A stretch of DNA of 64,000 bases from Lapidilactobacillus achengensis (GCF_003946655.1 NZ_RHOV01000011.1:1-64000), one strand, 5' to 3'; numbered from the stretch's first letter, positions 1 to 8,800 are shown. Program-made: numbers and translations. Notes: generated from the sequence alone by a model not told the origin.

Positions 1-384
1 TTGGGACATCTATACCTACCTCGCTTACCTTTGGTTTAGTCACTTAAAGTATAGCACTAGGAGGCGTAGATGCCTTTTTATGTCATCAAAAAAGTCTAGA
101 ACTCCTGGTGTGAAATCATCTTTCAACACCAAAAATTCTAGACCCGGAAGTTCGCAAAATTCTAGACCCAAAAAAAGAGCACAAAAAAAGACAGGCGCCT
201 ATGGCCTGTCTTTTCCATTCTTATCGAATGTTATCTTTTTCAAGTATTGGGGGGAGATGAAAAAGAAATTTGTGCTTCAAAATTATTGGGGGGGGAAGTC
301 ATTTATTGACTACGCTTATTATAGTAAAGGAAAGCTATGAAGCAATTGTGCCCAATTGATTTCGATTTTTCGAAGCTTGGGCTG
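1..384. other. Non-coding stretch at left edge
   Basis: I see no convincing gene here. A short reading frame from 80 to 340 has low-complexity, K/S-rich content and crosses a clear hairpin, so I do not call it. The hexamer TCTAGA occurs three times between 95 and 170. A small hairpin followed by Ts near 62-77 may be the terminator of a gene lying left of the window. Confidence 0.5.
186..214 (+). terminator. Intrinsic terminator
   Basis: An 11-bp stem, AAAAGACAGGC pairing with GCCTGTCTTTT, closes a short loop. The A-rich left arm and T-rich right arm allow it to work on both strands, so it may serve both a gene off the left edge and the minus-strand phosphatase gene. Confidence 0.7.
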
Positions 385-1179
385 CTACTCAGCGGTCAAG
401 TAAATGCGGCGGAGATCACGTAAGTCGTTTTCACTTAAATCCAAGATATTTGTTAAGAAATTGTGAACATTTCCAGAAGTTTCTGCGATATCGTGCTCGG
501 CTTGATCTAAATAACCAGGTTCGACGACCCAGAAAGAGCGGGTATTCTGGATTGAGATCTCGCTCTCGCCTTTATTTCGTAAACTGGTCAAGAATTCATC
601 CAAGTATGTTTTCGTGACGGTGTTGGTCAAGAGATAATCCTCGCGAATCGTCCGTTGATCAACGCCCAAAGCATTCAAGAACAAGTAAGCGCCAATGCCA
701 GTACGGTCCTTGCCCCCAGTACAATGGAACAGTAAGGCTTCATTATCTTTGTCATTGGCCAAAAGTAAGGCAAAGAATTGGCGAAAGGCTTTCTGTGCGT
801 GCGGGTCCGTGATAAGATTATGGTAGACCTTGATCATCTGTTGGTAGCCGGCGTTTGGATCCGCTTTTAGCGTCGCGGCGATTTGGGCGGCGCTTTCGGT
901 ACTGCGGGTCTCATCAACGGCAAAGATCGGATTGAAAATATAATCAGCTTGTTGGGGCACCCGATCAGGGCCCTTGTCGACCTCATCGCGCGACCGGAAA
1001 TCGACATCTTGGCGAACGCCATAAGCAGTTAGTTTCTGTTGGTCGGTCGTGGAAAGATCGCAGAGATGGCCGGCCCGGATCACTTTATGATATTTCAGAT
1101 GGCGTCCATCTTGAGTGGCATAGCCGCCCAATTCGCGAAAATTGTGCCCGCTTTCAATTTTTAGAAGACGTGTTGTCAT
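385..1179 (-). CDS. Tyrosine-protein phosphatase (LipA/PtpB-like)
   Basis: The 264-residue product carries the phosphatase signature HCTGGKDRTG, with nucleophile Cys153 and phosphate-binding Arg159 (CX5R). The N-terminal part has the RELGGY and FRSRDE motifs typical of the Y_phosphatase3 family (COG2365), which hydrolyses phosphotyrosine and sometimes phosphoserine or phosphoinositides. No signal peptide is visible, so it should be cytosolic. The start ATG follows a GTGAGG ribosome site. It stands alone, divergent from glycerate kinase. The family is clear, but the physiological substrate cannot be read from sequence. Confidence 0.9.
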   Translation of the reverse strand: MTTRLLKIESGHNFRELGGYATQDGRHLKYHKVIRAGHLCDLSTTDQQKLTAYGVRQDVDFRSRDEVDKGPDRVPQQADYIFNPIFAVDETRSTESAAQIAATLKADPNAGYQQMIKVYHNLITDPHAQKAFRQFFALLLANDKDNEALLFHCTGGKDRTGIGAYLFLNALGVDQRTIREDYLLTNTVTKTYLDEFLTSLRNKGESEISIQNTRSFWVVEPGYLDQAEHDIAETSGNVHNFLTNILDLSENDLRDLRRIYLTAE

Positions 1180-1306
1180 TTAATAAACCTCACAATCACT
1201 TTATTGGGAACGTCTTAATCATAACAGAGAATCAGTGTCATGCAATTGTTTGTCATTTTTTCGTTTGGATCATCTTTTTGATTATTTTGAGAATGGTAGG
1301 TGCACT

Positions 1307-2461
1307 ATGCGAATTTTGATTGCAAATCAGGCTTTGGCCGCGAACGTTTCAGGTGCGGACTGTGGCCAAGTTCTGCAGGAAGTTTTACAACAAGATCATC
1401 GGGATCATGAGGTGACCTCATTGCCATTTAATGGGGAGTTGAATCAGGTCATTGCTGGGATGCATGAATGGAATGATGGTGAGCTGGTTGATTTTACCTT
1501 CTATGGTCCGACCTGGGGTAGCGCGCAGACCACCTATTTATTGACGGTTTTGCAAGATGAGACCACCGCCTTGATCGATACAACGAGTTTCAGTAACCCT
1601 GTTTTGAGTCAAACTTATCAGAATCATGATTTGTTCCACGCGACGAGCTATGGCCTAGGCCAGCTGATCCTGGATGCGGTCACTAATGAGGCTAAGGAGA
1701 TCGTTTTGATCCTGGGCGAGACGGGGATGATCGATGGTGGTTTGGGAATGTTGCAGGCGTTGGGCGCCGTGATTTCTGACGAGAGCGGGGATCCGATCCC
1801 CGTTGGTGAGAATCCGTTGATCAATTTTGGCTCGATCAATTTGGCCAAGACTTCAGAATTATTGGCGAAGGTCCATCTCACCGTTTTGACCAAGGAAACC
1901 ACGAATTATAGTGGTCATGATGGTGGCATCGTTAAGGCCGGTAAGCAGTTGGGCTTACTGTCGGAACAAGTGGTTCGTCTAGATGTCCGTGCTGGTGCGG
2001 TCAATCGCACCTTGCGGACGTTATTCAGTGTTGATTTGAACGAAACGGTGGGGACCGGTGCGGCCGGTGGCGTGGCTGGCGCCTTGTCTTGCTTAGGGGC
2101 GACGATCGAGACAGATCCATTCGCGTGGCTGATCCGCGTTTTGGATCTGGACAGAATAATGAGCGGCTTTGATGCTGCTTTGTTAACGGCTGGCGCGGTC
2201 AATGATGACTTTGTTGATTCCTTGATCTATCATCTTGCGGAACAATGCGCGTTGGTGCAATTGCCGACGGTACTCATGACATTGAGCCGGAGCTTGCCGG
2301 CAGCGCGGACACCGTGGCCAACAGTCAGCTTGCTGGTTTTGCCGACCTTGATTGGGATGCAGGTGCCACAGTCCTTTACGGAGGCTGATCCGGGACAAGT
2401 CGAAGTTCGCCAAAGTCTATCGTTTACGACTCAAGAAGTGCTGAAGTTACTGCATGATTAG
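1307..2461 (+). CDS. glxK: Glycerate kinase
   Basis: The 384-residue product matches the usual length of the GlxK/GarK glycerate kinase family, which phosphorylates D-glycerate with ATP into the lower glycolytic pathway. Family features visible are the N-terminal MRILIANQA strand, the glycine-rich GETGMIDGGLGMLQALGA segment and GTGAAGGVAGAL in the middle. The frame is open from 1235, but the upstream 24 codons are unlike the family; I chose ATG 1307, which sits just after GGTAGG. No neighbour explains the source of glycerate, so it may be a stand-alone salvage enzyme. Confidence 0.85.
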   Translation: MRILIANQALAANVSGADCGQVLQEVLQQDHRDHEVTSLPFNGELNQVIAGMHEWNDGELVDFTFYGPTWGSAQTTYLLTVLQDETTALIDTTSFSNPVLSQTYQNHDLFHATSYGLGQLILDAVTNEAKEIVLILGETGMIDGGLGMLQALGAVISDESGDPIPVGENPLINFGSINLAKTSELLAKVHLTVLTKETTNYSGHDGGIVKAGKQLGLLSEQVVRLDVRAGAVNRTLRTLFSVDLNETVGTGAAGGVAGALSCLGATIETDPFAWLIRVLDLDRIMSGFDAALLTAGAVNDDFVDSLIYHLAEQCALVQLPTVLMTLSRSLPAARTPWPTVSLLVLPTLIGMQVPQSFTEADPGQVEVRQSLSFTTQEVLKLLHD

Positions 2462-2562
2462 TTTTGACTATGCTGGGTGGCGAAGATGATATGTCTTGAT
2501 TCTTGTATTTATCAACGTTTAAGTTTATGATTTTAGTATAGAAGAGAAAGCGGGTGCTAGAA

Positions 2563-3051
2563 ATGTTAGAGCAAGAATATCGTAATATCTTGGTTCCAGT
2601 CGATGGTTCGCCTGAAGCAGAGTTAGCCTTTAACAAGGCCAAGCGAGTCGCTCAAGCAAACGGCGCACATTTGGATCTACTGACCGTGCTGGATACAAAA
2701 CAGTTTGTTGGCAATTATGGTGGCGGCTTAACTGGCGATGCGATCTACCAGATTTCTGAGGACGCGCAAAGCTATCTTGAGAATCTTCGGGCGGCCACGA
2801 TCGAGCGTGATGGGCTGAAAGATATTGGTATCCATGTCCGTTTTGGAAATCCTAAAGTCGTGATTGCCAAAGATTTTCCCCGGGATCATCATACTGATTT
2901 GATTATGATCGGCGCGACTGGTTTAAATGCGGTGGAACGTGTTCTGGTGGGTTCGGTCACTGAATATGTCAATCGTCAGGCACCGTGCGATGTGTTGATC
3001 GTTCGGACCGATTTGGAAAACAAGTATCAAGGTCGGCGCCGTAAGAAATAA
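2563..3051 (+). CDS. Universal stress protein, UspA family
   Basis: A single Usp domain of about 162 residues begins YRNILVPVDGS and ends with the ATP-binding pattern G-2X-G-9X-G-S (GATG, nine residues, GS), so this is an ATP-binding member rather than a non-binding UspA. A basic tail (GRRRKK) closes the protein. ATG 2563 was preferred; GTG 2554 in the same frame is an alternative, because an AGAAAGCGG ribosome-site-like stretch lies just before it. The gene is monocistronic. Such proteins are commonly induced by acid or starvation stress; no regulator site was recognised here. Confidence 0.9.
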   Translation: MLEQEYRNILVPVDGSPEAELAFNKAKRVAQANGAHLDLLTVLDTKQFVGNYGGGLTGDAIYQISEDAQSYLENLRAATIERDGLKDIGIHVRFGNPKVVIAKDFPRDHHTDLIMIGATGLNAVERVLVGSVTEYVNRQAPCDVLIVRTDLENKYQGRRRKK

Positions 3052-3157
3052 TTCCTGAAGCGTCTCAAATTATTAGTAGCCAAATAATTCTAACCATTGC
3101 CCTCATTTCCGTTGACCTCTGTTAAAATAAGGTGAACGGTGAATGGAGGCTTTTTTG

Positions 3158-3721
3158 ATGGCTAATTGTTCTTGGGCGCAGGGGTCACCAGCGCTACAAC
3201 AGTACCATGATCAGATTTGGGGGAGACCAGAACATTCCGAGCGGTTGCTCTTTGAATGGTTGTGTTTGGAAACCTATCAGGCAGGATTGAGTTGGCAAAC
3301 GGTGCTAAACAAGCAAGCGGCTTTCGAAGCAGCTTTTTCCGATTTTGAATTGACCAAAGTCGCGGCGCTGACGGACAACGATTTGGAACGCCTGTTGCAA
3401 GATCCGACCATTATTCGCAATCGGCTGAAGCTTAGTGCCACGATCAATAACGCGCAGGCAATCTTGAAATTGGACGCAAGCGGCGAGTATGACTCCTTGG
3501 CTACTTACTTGTGGCATTTCGTTGATGGTCGACCGATCATCAATCGGCCGCGCCAAGATGCTGATGTGCCTAGCACCTCACCTTTGGCCAAAACGATTGC
3601 CAAAGATATGAAACAGCGGGGTTTCAAATTTGTCGGTCCCACTGTGATTTACTCGTGGTTACAGGCAGTTGGGGTGGTGGACGATCATCTCGTCGGCTGT
3701 CGCGCCAAAACCGCGAATTAA
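3158..3721 (+). CDS. tag: DNA-3-methyladenine glycosylase I
   Basis: The 187-residue protein is a Tag-family base-excision enzyme that removes 3-methyladenine from alkylated DNA. The zinc-snap ligands of the family are present: Cys4 and His17 near the N-terminus (CSWAQ, YHDQIWG) and the C-terminal HLVGC pair. The LSWQTVLNKQ and RLKLSATINNA segments match the helix-hairpin-helix fold. ATG 3158 was chosen over an upstream ATG at 3143 because TGGAGG at 3144-3149 gives proper spacing. It appears to be monocistronic. Confidence 0.93.
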   Translation: MANCSWAQGSPALQQYHDQIWGRPEHSERLLFEWLCLETYQAGLSWQTVLNKQAAFEAAFSDFELTKVAALTDNDLERLLQDPTIIRNRLKLSATINNAQAILKLDASGEYDSLATYLWHFVDGRPIINRPRQDADVPSTSPLAKTIAKDMKQRGFKFVGPTVIYSWLQAVGVVDDHLVGCRAKTAN

Positions 3722-3871
3722 GGAACCGGCCACGGCTGCCGGTCGTCTAAGGCTGGTTGACTGGCTTCGACGCCGCAGCAACAAGGTCTGACCATTTGTG
3801 GAGCGTTTAATGGCTGATCCAAACTGGTCACAGTAGTTACAGATATTTTTATCAAAGTAGCCTATTTTTGG

Positions 3872-3900
3872 TTGTTCACCTGATAATCATAGTTGATAAT
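3872..3900 (+). promoter_or_regulatory. Candidate promoter of diguanylate cyclase genes
   Basis: TTGTTC (3872-3877) and GATAAT (3895-3900) are 17 bp apart in an AT-rich stretch. This would give a 5-prime leader of about 180 nt before the first cyclase gene. The match is moderate. Confidence 0.4.
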
Positions 3901-3960
3901 TATATATAAAAGACGTATTATTTACTTAGGTTGTATATTTCTTATTACACAATAAATCGG

Positions 3961-3982
3961 TGGAGGCCTGGCCTCCATTTTT
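3961..3982 (+). terminator. Hairpin with T-tract in cyclase leader
   Basis: TGGAGGC and GCCTCCA form a 7-bp stem with a 3-nt loop, followed by five Ts. It lies between the candidate promoter and the cyclase start, so it could end tag transcription or act as an attenuator of the downstream genes. Confidence 0.5.
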
Positions 3983-4019
3983 CATATCATCATGCTAATC
4001 GTTGATGATGATGCTCGCT

Positions 4020-4076
4020 GAAATGTTGGGCAAGTACGGTTGCTCAACCCAATCGTGCCGTTGGTTTAAACATTTC
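4020..4076 (+). promoter_or_regulatory. Folded block before the cyclase ribosome site
   Basis: GAAATG (4020-4025) pairs with CATTTC (4071-4076), enclosing GTTGGGCAA/TTGCTCAAC and other complementary segments. The 3-prime strand of the closing stem ends a few bases before the AAGGAAGG ribosome site. It does not match the GEMM c-di-GMP riboswitch as I know it. Confidence 0.35.
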
Positions 4077-4090
4077 GTAAGGAAGGAAAA

Positions 4091-5254
4091 ATGATTGAAA
4101 TCAGTGGCGTGACGTTGATCGTCATGGAATTGCTTGTTATTTTTGGAACTTTGTTTGTTTTTCAGTTTGTTGGGAATTCGTATTCACGGCGGCATTCAAA
4201 TGATGCGGTTTGGGTCGGGAAAATGGATTGGCAGTTACGCTTGATTACCACGATTCTTTTCTGTCTCGTTGGGATTATTTTGGTTACCTTTCAGAAATTA
4301 ACTGCCAGTGATTCACGCATCGCGGTCAATCTAGTGATTGCTTCAATGATTATGGTAATGACCTTTGTCAGCCAGGATGTGATCGTGGCTGTCTTTGATG
4401 TGACGGCGTTATATTATTTCGCGCTTCATGGCATTGATCCTAGCACCTTGGCCTATGTGGTCTTTTATGCGGTTTTATTCGGCTTTCTGCTAGGAGTGAC
4501 GCGCAACACCAAAGTCGGCCCTTGGTGGCGGCTACTGCTCTTTAATCTTTTGGGCGCGCTGTATTGGCTGGCGACCTACGCATTTTACGTCCAAATCATG
4601 CATGTGTTGGACATGTCGGTGCGCCAGTTATTCTATTATCTGTTACAAATGATTGTGTTGATTTCGGTACCTTATACGGTTGCGTATTCAATGCAGCTGG
4701 ATCAATTGACGGTTTTCAAACGGACTCAGGAAGTTTATCTTGATGGCTTGACCCATGTTTATAATTATCACGCCTTTAACTTGAACTTGGAACATGCCTT
4801 TCAATTTAGTCAGGAGAATCAGACACCCTTATCAATGATGGTATTGGATTTGGATCATTTCAAGCACATCAATGATACCTATGGTCACTTGGCGGGGAAT
4901 TATGTCTTGGTTCATTTCTGTGAAGTGGTGCTTGAGCAACTCCCTGTTAGTAGTGAGTATAAACTTTATCGCATTGGCGGCGAAGAATTCGCTCTGATTT
5001 TTTCTGAGACAGAGTCTACTCAGGCGCTCGCTTTGGCTAAACAAATCGAGCAGCGTGTACGGGATGCCGAATTTATATATCGCGGTACGGCGATTAGACT
5101 GACTTTTTCCGGAGGATTGGCCCAAACCGGAGCGGATGACCTGACCTCACGGCAATTTTATGATCGGGTCGATGGTCTGACTTATCTATCGAAACAAAAA
5201 GGCCGTGATCAAATCACTGTGGGACCGCGGTTGATGAACGGGCTTAACGATTGA
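4091..5254 (+). CDS. Membrane diguanylate cyclase (GGDEF), first copy
   Basis: The product has 387 residues: about six hydrophobic segments up to residue 200, then a GGDEF domain. The active-site motif is GGEEF at 296-300, preceded by the metal-binding DLDHFKHINDTYGH segment, so it should make c-di-GMP from two GTP at the inner membrane face. The four residues where the inhibitory RxxD site normally sits read SSEY, so product inhibition through that site is unlikely. The membrane part is not a sensor family I can name. It is followed after 37 bp by a close paralogue, implying an operon born by duplication. Confidence 0.92.
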   Translation: MIEISGVTLIVMELLVIFGTLFVFQFVGNSYSRRHSNDAVWVGKMDWQLRLITTILFCLVGIILVTFQKLTASDSRIAVNLVIASMIMVMTFVSQDVIVAVFDVTALYYFALHGIDPSTLAYVVFYAVLFGFLLGVTRNTKVGPWWRLLLFNLLGALYWLATYAFYVQIMHVLDMSVRQLFYYLLQMIVLISVPYTVAYSMQLDQLTVFKRTQEVYLDGLTHVYNYHAFNLNLEHAFQFSQENQTPLSMMVLDLDHFKHINDTYGHLAGNYVLVHFCEVVLEQLPVSSEYKLYRIGGEEFALIFSETESTQALALAKQIEQRVRDAEFIYRGTAIRLTFSGGLAQTGADDLTSRQFYDRVDGLTYLSKQKGRDQITVGPRLMNGLND

Positions 5255-5291
5255 GTGTTGATCGTATGAATTTCTTTTTGGAGCTGTTGAG

Positions 5292-6566
5292 ATGATTCGA
5301 ATTAATAGTAATGGGTTCGCGTTTATTGAACTCATGGTCATTTTAGGGATTTTTTTCTTATTTCAATTCGTTAGCAATAGTTACACTTCGCGTCATGCTA
5401 ACGAGGCAATCTGGGTTGGAAAAATGGATTGGCGTTTGCGGATTTTAGCAACCGCTTTTTTCTCCTCGGTCGGCCTGATCATGTTTATTTTCCAGAAGTA
5501 TAATGATGCGTCGCCTATGCTGCTGGTTAATCTGAAACTGGTCACCTTGATTCTGGTGATGATGTTCGTGAGTACTGATGTGGTCATCGCGTCGTTCGAC
5601 ATTATTTGTTTGGGTTATTTGATTTTTCGGGGAATCACGGTTAACTCACTCTTCTATATTATGATGTATGCGGCGATTTTTTTTGTGATTTTATTTATCG
5701 GAAATACGCCGCACATCAAGCATTGGGTTGTTCGTCTGATTCTGTTCAACTTGGCCGGTCTGCTTTTTTGGGTGGGCTATTATAGCTATAACGTTCTCTA
5801 CGCTAAAACGTATACGGCAAGCTTATCGACAGTCGTTACCTATATGATTCAAATGGTGGTGTTGATTTCGATTCCTTACATGTTGTCGTATTCAATGCAG
5901 CTGAACCAAGAAATGATTTTTAAACGGACCCAGGCAGCGTATATTGATGGTTTGACGCACACCTATAATTACCATGCTTTTAACCTGAATATGGAGCATA
6001 CTTTCCAGAGAAGTCAAGAGAAGGGCTTGCCACTGGCCATGATGATCATGGATTTGGATCACTTTAAGTGCATTAACGATACTTATGGCCATTTGGCGGG
6101 TAACTATGTCCTGATTAATTTCTGTCTCGCGGTGAAACGAGCTTTAAAGTCGAAGCAGGACGCGTCTTTTTATCGAATCGGGGGCGAGGAATTCGCGCTG
6201 GTTTTCTCGCAGGTCTCAACCACGGATGCGGAGGCTGCGAGTCAAGCTGTTCTGATGGAAGTTCGTGATACGGTCTTTCAATATAAAGGCAATATTATCG
6301 ATTTGACCTTTTCAGGTGGGCTGAATTCGACCTTACCCACGGATGAAACTTCAAAGGAGTTTTTTGATCGGGTGGATTTATTAACTTATACTGCTAAACG
6401 CCATGGTGGCAATCAAATCGTTAGTGAGGCGACCGATTTGACCATCACCGCTGACGAGAATATGGCGGATAAGATTTCGGCGGCTGATCGCTTGGCTAGC
6501 GAGCGGGCTGATTTTCTCAGAGCAGGTTCACAGAACGCTGAAGAAACGAGCTCTAATAATAATTAG
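5292..6566 (+). CDS. Membrane diguanylate cyclase (GGDEF), second copy
   Basis: This paralogue of the upstream gene has 424 residues, the same membrane-domain layout (shared VGKMDW and YSMQLNQ segments) and a GGEEF motif near residues 305-309. Metal-binding DLDHFKCINDTYGH is intact and the RxxD inhibitory site is again absent. It differs by a polar C-terminal tail of about 50 residues rich in Ala, Ser and Glu with no recognised fold. Both copies appear catalytically competent. Divergence of the membrane domains suggests that they respond to different inputs. Confidence 0.92.
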   Translation: MIRINSNGFAFIELMVILGIFFLFQFVSNSYTSRHANEAIWVGKMDWRLRILATAFFSSVGLIMFIFQKYNDASPMLLVNLKLVTLILVMMFVSTDVVIASFDIICLGYLIFRGITVNSLFYIMMYAAIFFVILFIGNTPHIKHWVVRLILFNLAGLLFWVGYYSYNVLYAKTYTASLSTVVTYMIQMVVLISIPYMLSYSMQLNQEMIFKRTQAAYIDGLTHTYNYHAFNLNMEHTFQRSQEKGLPLAMMIMDLDHFKCINDTYGHLAGNYVLINFCLAVKRALKSKQDASFYRIGGEEFALVFSQVSTTDAEAASQAVLMEVRDTVFQYKGNIIDLTFSGGLNSTLPTDETSKEFFDRVDLLTYTAKRHGGNQIVSEATDLTITADENMADKISAADRLASERADFLRAGSQNAEETSSNNN

Positions 6567-6655
6567 GGGTTCCACCACGAACTGGTCTTTCTGATCGTAG
6601 TAGATTGAGAGTTCTTGGTATTTAACGTAAGCTTTCATGGAAGGACGCAGAAGGA

Positions 6656-6687
6656 CGCAGCCTCCGAATTCGGTGGTGCGTTTTTTT
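6656..6687 (+). terminator. Intrinsic terminator after the cyclase pair
   Basis: CGCAGCCTCCGAA pairs with TTCGGTGGTGCG with one bulge and one mismatch, followed by seven Ts. Just upstream, AAGGACGCAG is directly repeated (6641-6660). Confidence 0.8.
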
Positions 6688-6757
6688 ATTTGGCTTTTAG
6701 GTCGATCGGGGAGATTGTCTCTTAGGGCAATCGCTGTGGTTACGGTTGCTCCCGTGC

Positions 6758-6763
6758 TATACT
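6758..6763 (+). promoter_or_regulatory. Extended -10 box of the CDF gene
   Basis: TGCTATACT provides an extended -10 element about 35 bp before the start codon. No good -35 is visible. The same TGCTATACT occurs before ktrB and the BceA-like gene. Confidence 0.45.
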
Positions 6764-6798
6764 GGTAGGTAAGTTAGGGGCATAAGGAGGCGTGAGCA

Positions 6799-7986
6799 AT
6801 GCAACTGTTTTTAAATTGGTTAGCGAAGAAGAATCGCCATCGCTCAGCGCTTGAGCGGCGGGCCAATTACGGCTTCTTTGCTGGCTTGGTTGGTATTATT
6901 TCTAACTTGATTCTCTTTGGGTTGAAAATTGTGATTGGTGTGATTTCGGGTAGTATCGCGATCATCACCGACGCTGTGAACAACTTATCCGATATGTTGT
7001 CATCGGTGGTCACGGTGATCGGGTTTAAGATGGCGGAGAAGAAACCCGATCACGACCATCCCTATGGTCACGAACGTTCGGAAACGATCGCAGGGTTCCT
7101 GATTTCAATGGTGATTCTGTTTGTTGGCTTGCAGTTCACCACAACGTCGTTTAAGAAAATCTTGGATCCAGTCAGTGTAAGTTATGCGCCGGCGGTTTAT
7201 GTGGTGCTCGCACTGTCGATCGGTTTGAAGATCTGGCAAGTGCTGTTTTACCGGCGAGTCGGGCAAATCATTGACTCGTTGACCTTAGTTGCCACTGCTA
7301 AAGATAGCTTGAATGATGTTTATGCCACCATCGCCGTCCTTGTGTCCGCCGTTATCCAGAATATGACTGGTTGGCAGTTGGATGGGTATGTCGGGTTAGC
7401 GGTGGCCATTTATATTTTGATCAGCGCCTTGACCATGATTCGCTCTTTTATCAGCTCGCTCCTAGGTCACCAGCCGGAAGACGCCTTGCTGGCGAAAATG
7501 ACCACTCTTTTGGACGACTCCGAGGCGATCCTGGGCTATCATGACCTGATGGTGCACCAGTACGGTCCCAATAGTATTTTCGCCACGGTCCATATTGAGT
7601 TGGACAGTGGTTGGTCCTTGAACCACGCCCATAAGGTGATCGACAAAATCGAACATGATTTCTGGCATCAGCAACACATTCATATGGTCTGCCATGTGGA
7701 TCCCATCGATATTCGGAGCCGGAAATCCGCTCAGATCTATGAAGCGGTCCAAGCTGTCATTGGTCATTATCAGTTGGGCTTGCAAACCCACGACTTTCAT
7801 GTGGAGCGGTTAGTCAACAGCGATCATCTGATCCAGTTTGATGTGATCGTTCCCGATTCTGTCAAGGTTAGCGATGATGAATTGCTGGTGGGCATCAACC
7901 ACGATCTGCGGAAGATCCTCGGCGATGTTACCGCCGAGATCACCTTTGACCACAATTATGCGATGCATGATCATACCTTGATTTAG
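6799..7986 (+). CDS. Cation diffusion facilitator, probable Mn2+ exporter
   Basis: This is a 395-residue CDF transporter with six membrane segments in the first 220 residues, followed by a long cytosolic region with two ferredoxin-like parts, longer than the minimal family. The transport-site quartet reads Asn61-Asp65 in TM2 (DAVNNLSD) and Asp170-Asp174 in TM5 (DSLND). Zinc exporters usually have His or Asp at the first position. An N-D-D-D set is, to my knowledge, typical of manganese exporters such as MntE and MneP, so Mn2+ efflux is the best guess. AAGGAGG precedes the ATG. No Mn riboswitch was recognised upstream. Confidence 0.85.
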   Translation: MQLFLNWLAKKNRHRSALERRANYGFFAGLVGIISNLILFGLKIVIGVISGSIAIITDAVNNLSDMLSSVVTVIGFKMAEKKPDHDHPYGHERSETIAGFLISMVILFVGLQFTTTSFKKILDPVSVSYAPAVYVVLALSIGLKIWQVLFYRRVGQIIDSLTLVATAKDSLNDVYATIAVLVSAVIQNMTGWQLDGYVGLAVAIYILISALTMIRSFISSLLGHQPEDALLAKMTTLLDDSEAILGYHDLMVHQYGPNSIFATVHIELDSGWSLNHAHKVIDKIEHDFWHQQHIHMVCHVDPIDIRSRKSAQIYEAVQAVIGHYQLGLQTHDFHVERLVNSDHLIQFDVIVPDSVKVSDDELLVGINHDLRKILGDVTAEITFDHNYAMHDHTLI

Positions 7987-8173
7987 CATGTTGATTTAGA
8001 ACGGTTGAGCCATTTTGGCCGGGGTATGGTTAGAAGTGTGTGTGGTTTGTCAGGTGCGGCGGGGTAGCATCGCGCTACCGCCGTCTGAGGACGTTTGTCA
8101 GGGCTGAGGGTTGTTTCTTGCCCGTTAGACAAGTAAAATGAAAAGCGGATAGATATTTTTAGGAGGACGAGAG

Positions 8174-8665
8174 ATGGAACGCGAAGCAATCAAACAATAC
8201 GCTGATTGGTTACAAACCAATACTAATGAAATCGTGGCGCAAAAAATCAAATTTGAGGCCGACAAGGTTTATCAACTGATCGACACGCTGCATATTTTCG
8301 AACAGCCCGTGACGACTTATTTGACCATGTCACAGGAGACCTACTATCGGACGGTTTCCGATCACAAGCTGACCTTACCAGGTGAGCGCGACACCATGAG
8401 CAAATTACAGGACCGGGTGCTGGTCAATCACGTTGACGGCGCCTTAGCCGATGGTGAGATCCAGTTTGAATATAATCACGAGGATAGCTATTCCGAAGGC
8501 TACTCGCCGCGTAAGGACCTGCAAATCATCGCGTATAGCTTCAAGGTGTTGGGCGCGGTCGTGGCCATCAGCAGCACGGAGCTGGTCCGCCAGAACTTAT
8601 CGAAGGATGCGGCCATCAGTATCGCGCTAGCGGCCGATGCGTTGACCCAGTGGCAAGCGGCTTAA
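8174..8665 (+). CDS. Uncharacterised soluble protein, 163 aa
   Basis: I do not recognise this family. The protein has no signal peptide or membrane segment. It is acidic and mixed in composition, with an N-terminal helical stretch (EAIKQYADWLQ) and a C-terminal alanine-rich helix (DAAISIALAADALTQW). A tyrosine-rich segment (DSYSEGYSPRKD) lies near the middle. An excellent AGGAGG ribosome site 8 bp before the ATG, a terminator directly after the stop and normal codon use indicate that it is a real gene. It forms its own transcription unit between the CDF exporter and a long repeat. Confidence 0.75.
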   Translation: MEREAIKQYADWLQTNTNEIVAQKIKFEADKVYQLIDTLHIFEQPVTTYLTMSQETYYRTVSDHKLTLPGERDTMSKLQDRVLVNHVDGALADGEIQFEYNHEDSYSEGYSPRKDLQIIAYSFKVLGAVVAISSTELVRQNLSKDAAISIALAADALTQWQAA

Positions 8666-8687
8666 TTGAAAAATGTGCATCAATCAG

Positions 8688-8712
8688 ACGTCCCTGGTAG
8701 GGGCGTTTTTTT
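8688..8712 (+). terminator. Intrinsic terminator
   Basis: ACGTCCCT and AGGGGCGT pair around a GGT loop with one mismatch, followed by seven Ts, directly after the 163-aa gene. Confidence 0.8.
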
Positions 8713-8800
8713 GTTGCTGGGCTAATGCTCAAAGTCAAACCCGTTGTGTTCCGCACTCTGAAACGTGGTCGGCATTGTTTGCTTTCTGTTCTTGAATCCG

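Larger units (their letters stand above)
3722..4090 (+). other. Intergenic region and structured leader of the cyclase pair
   Basis: No gene is visible. A GC-rich inverted repeat (ACCGGC/GCCGGT) lies at 3724-3745 just after tag. Beyond it come a candidate promoter, a hairpin followed by Ts, and a folded block that ends right before the ribosome site of the first diguanylate cyclase; these are listed separately. Confidence 0.5.

Noticed and set aside
80-340. Small gene of 86 codons at the left edge
   Set aside because: It crosses a strong terminator hairpin and its residues reflect simple A-rich DNA.
3901-4090. GEMM c-di-GMP riboswitch before the cyclases
   Set aside because: No GCACAGGGCAAACC-like core or GNRA/receptor pair was found.
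6567-6798. yybP-ykoY Mn riboswitch before the CDF gene
   Set aside because: Conserved GGGGAGUAG-type segments are absent and the only stem is a plain terminator of the upstream gene.
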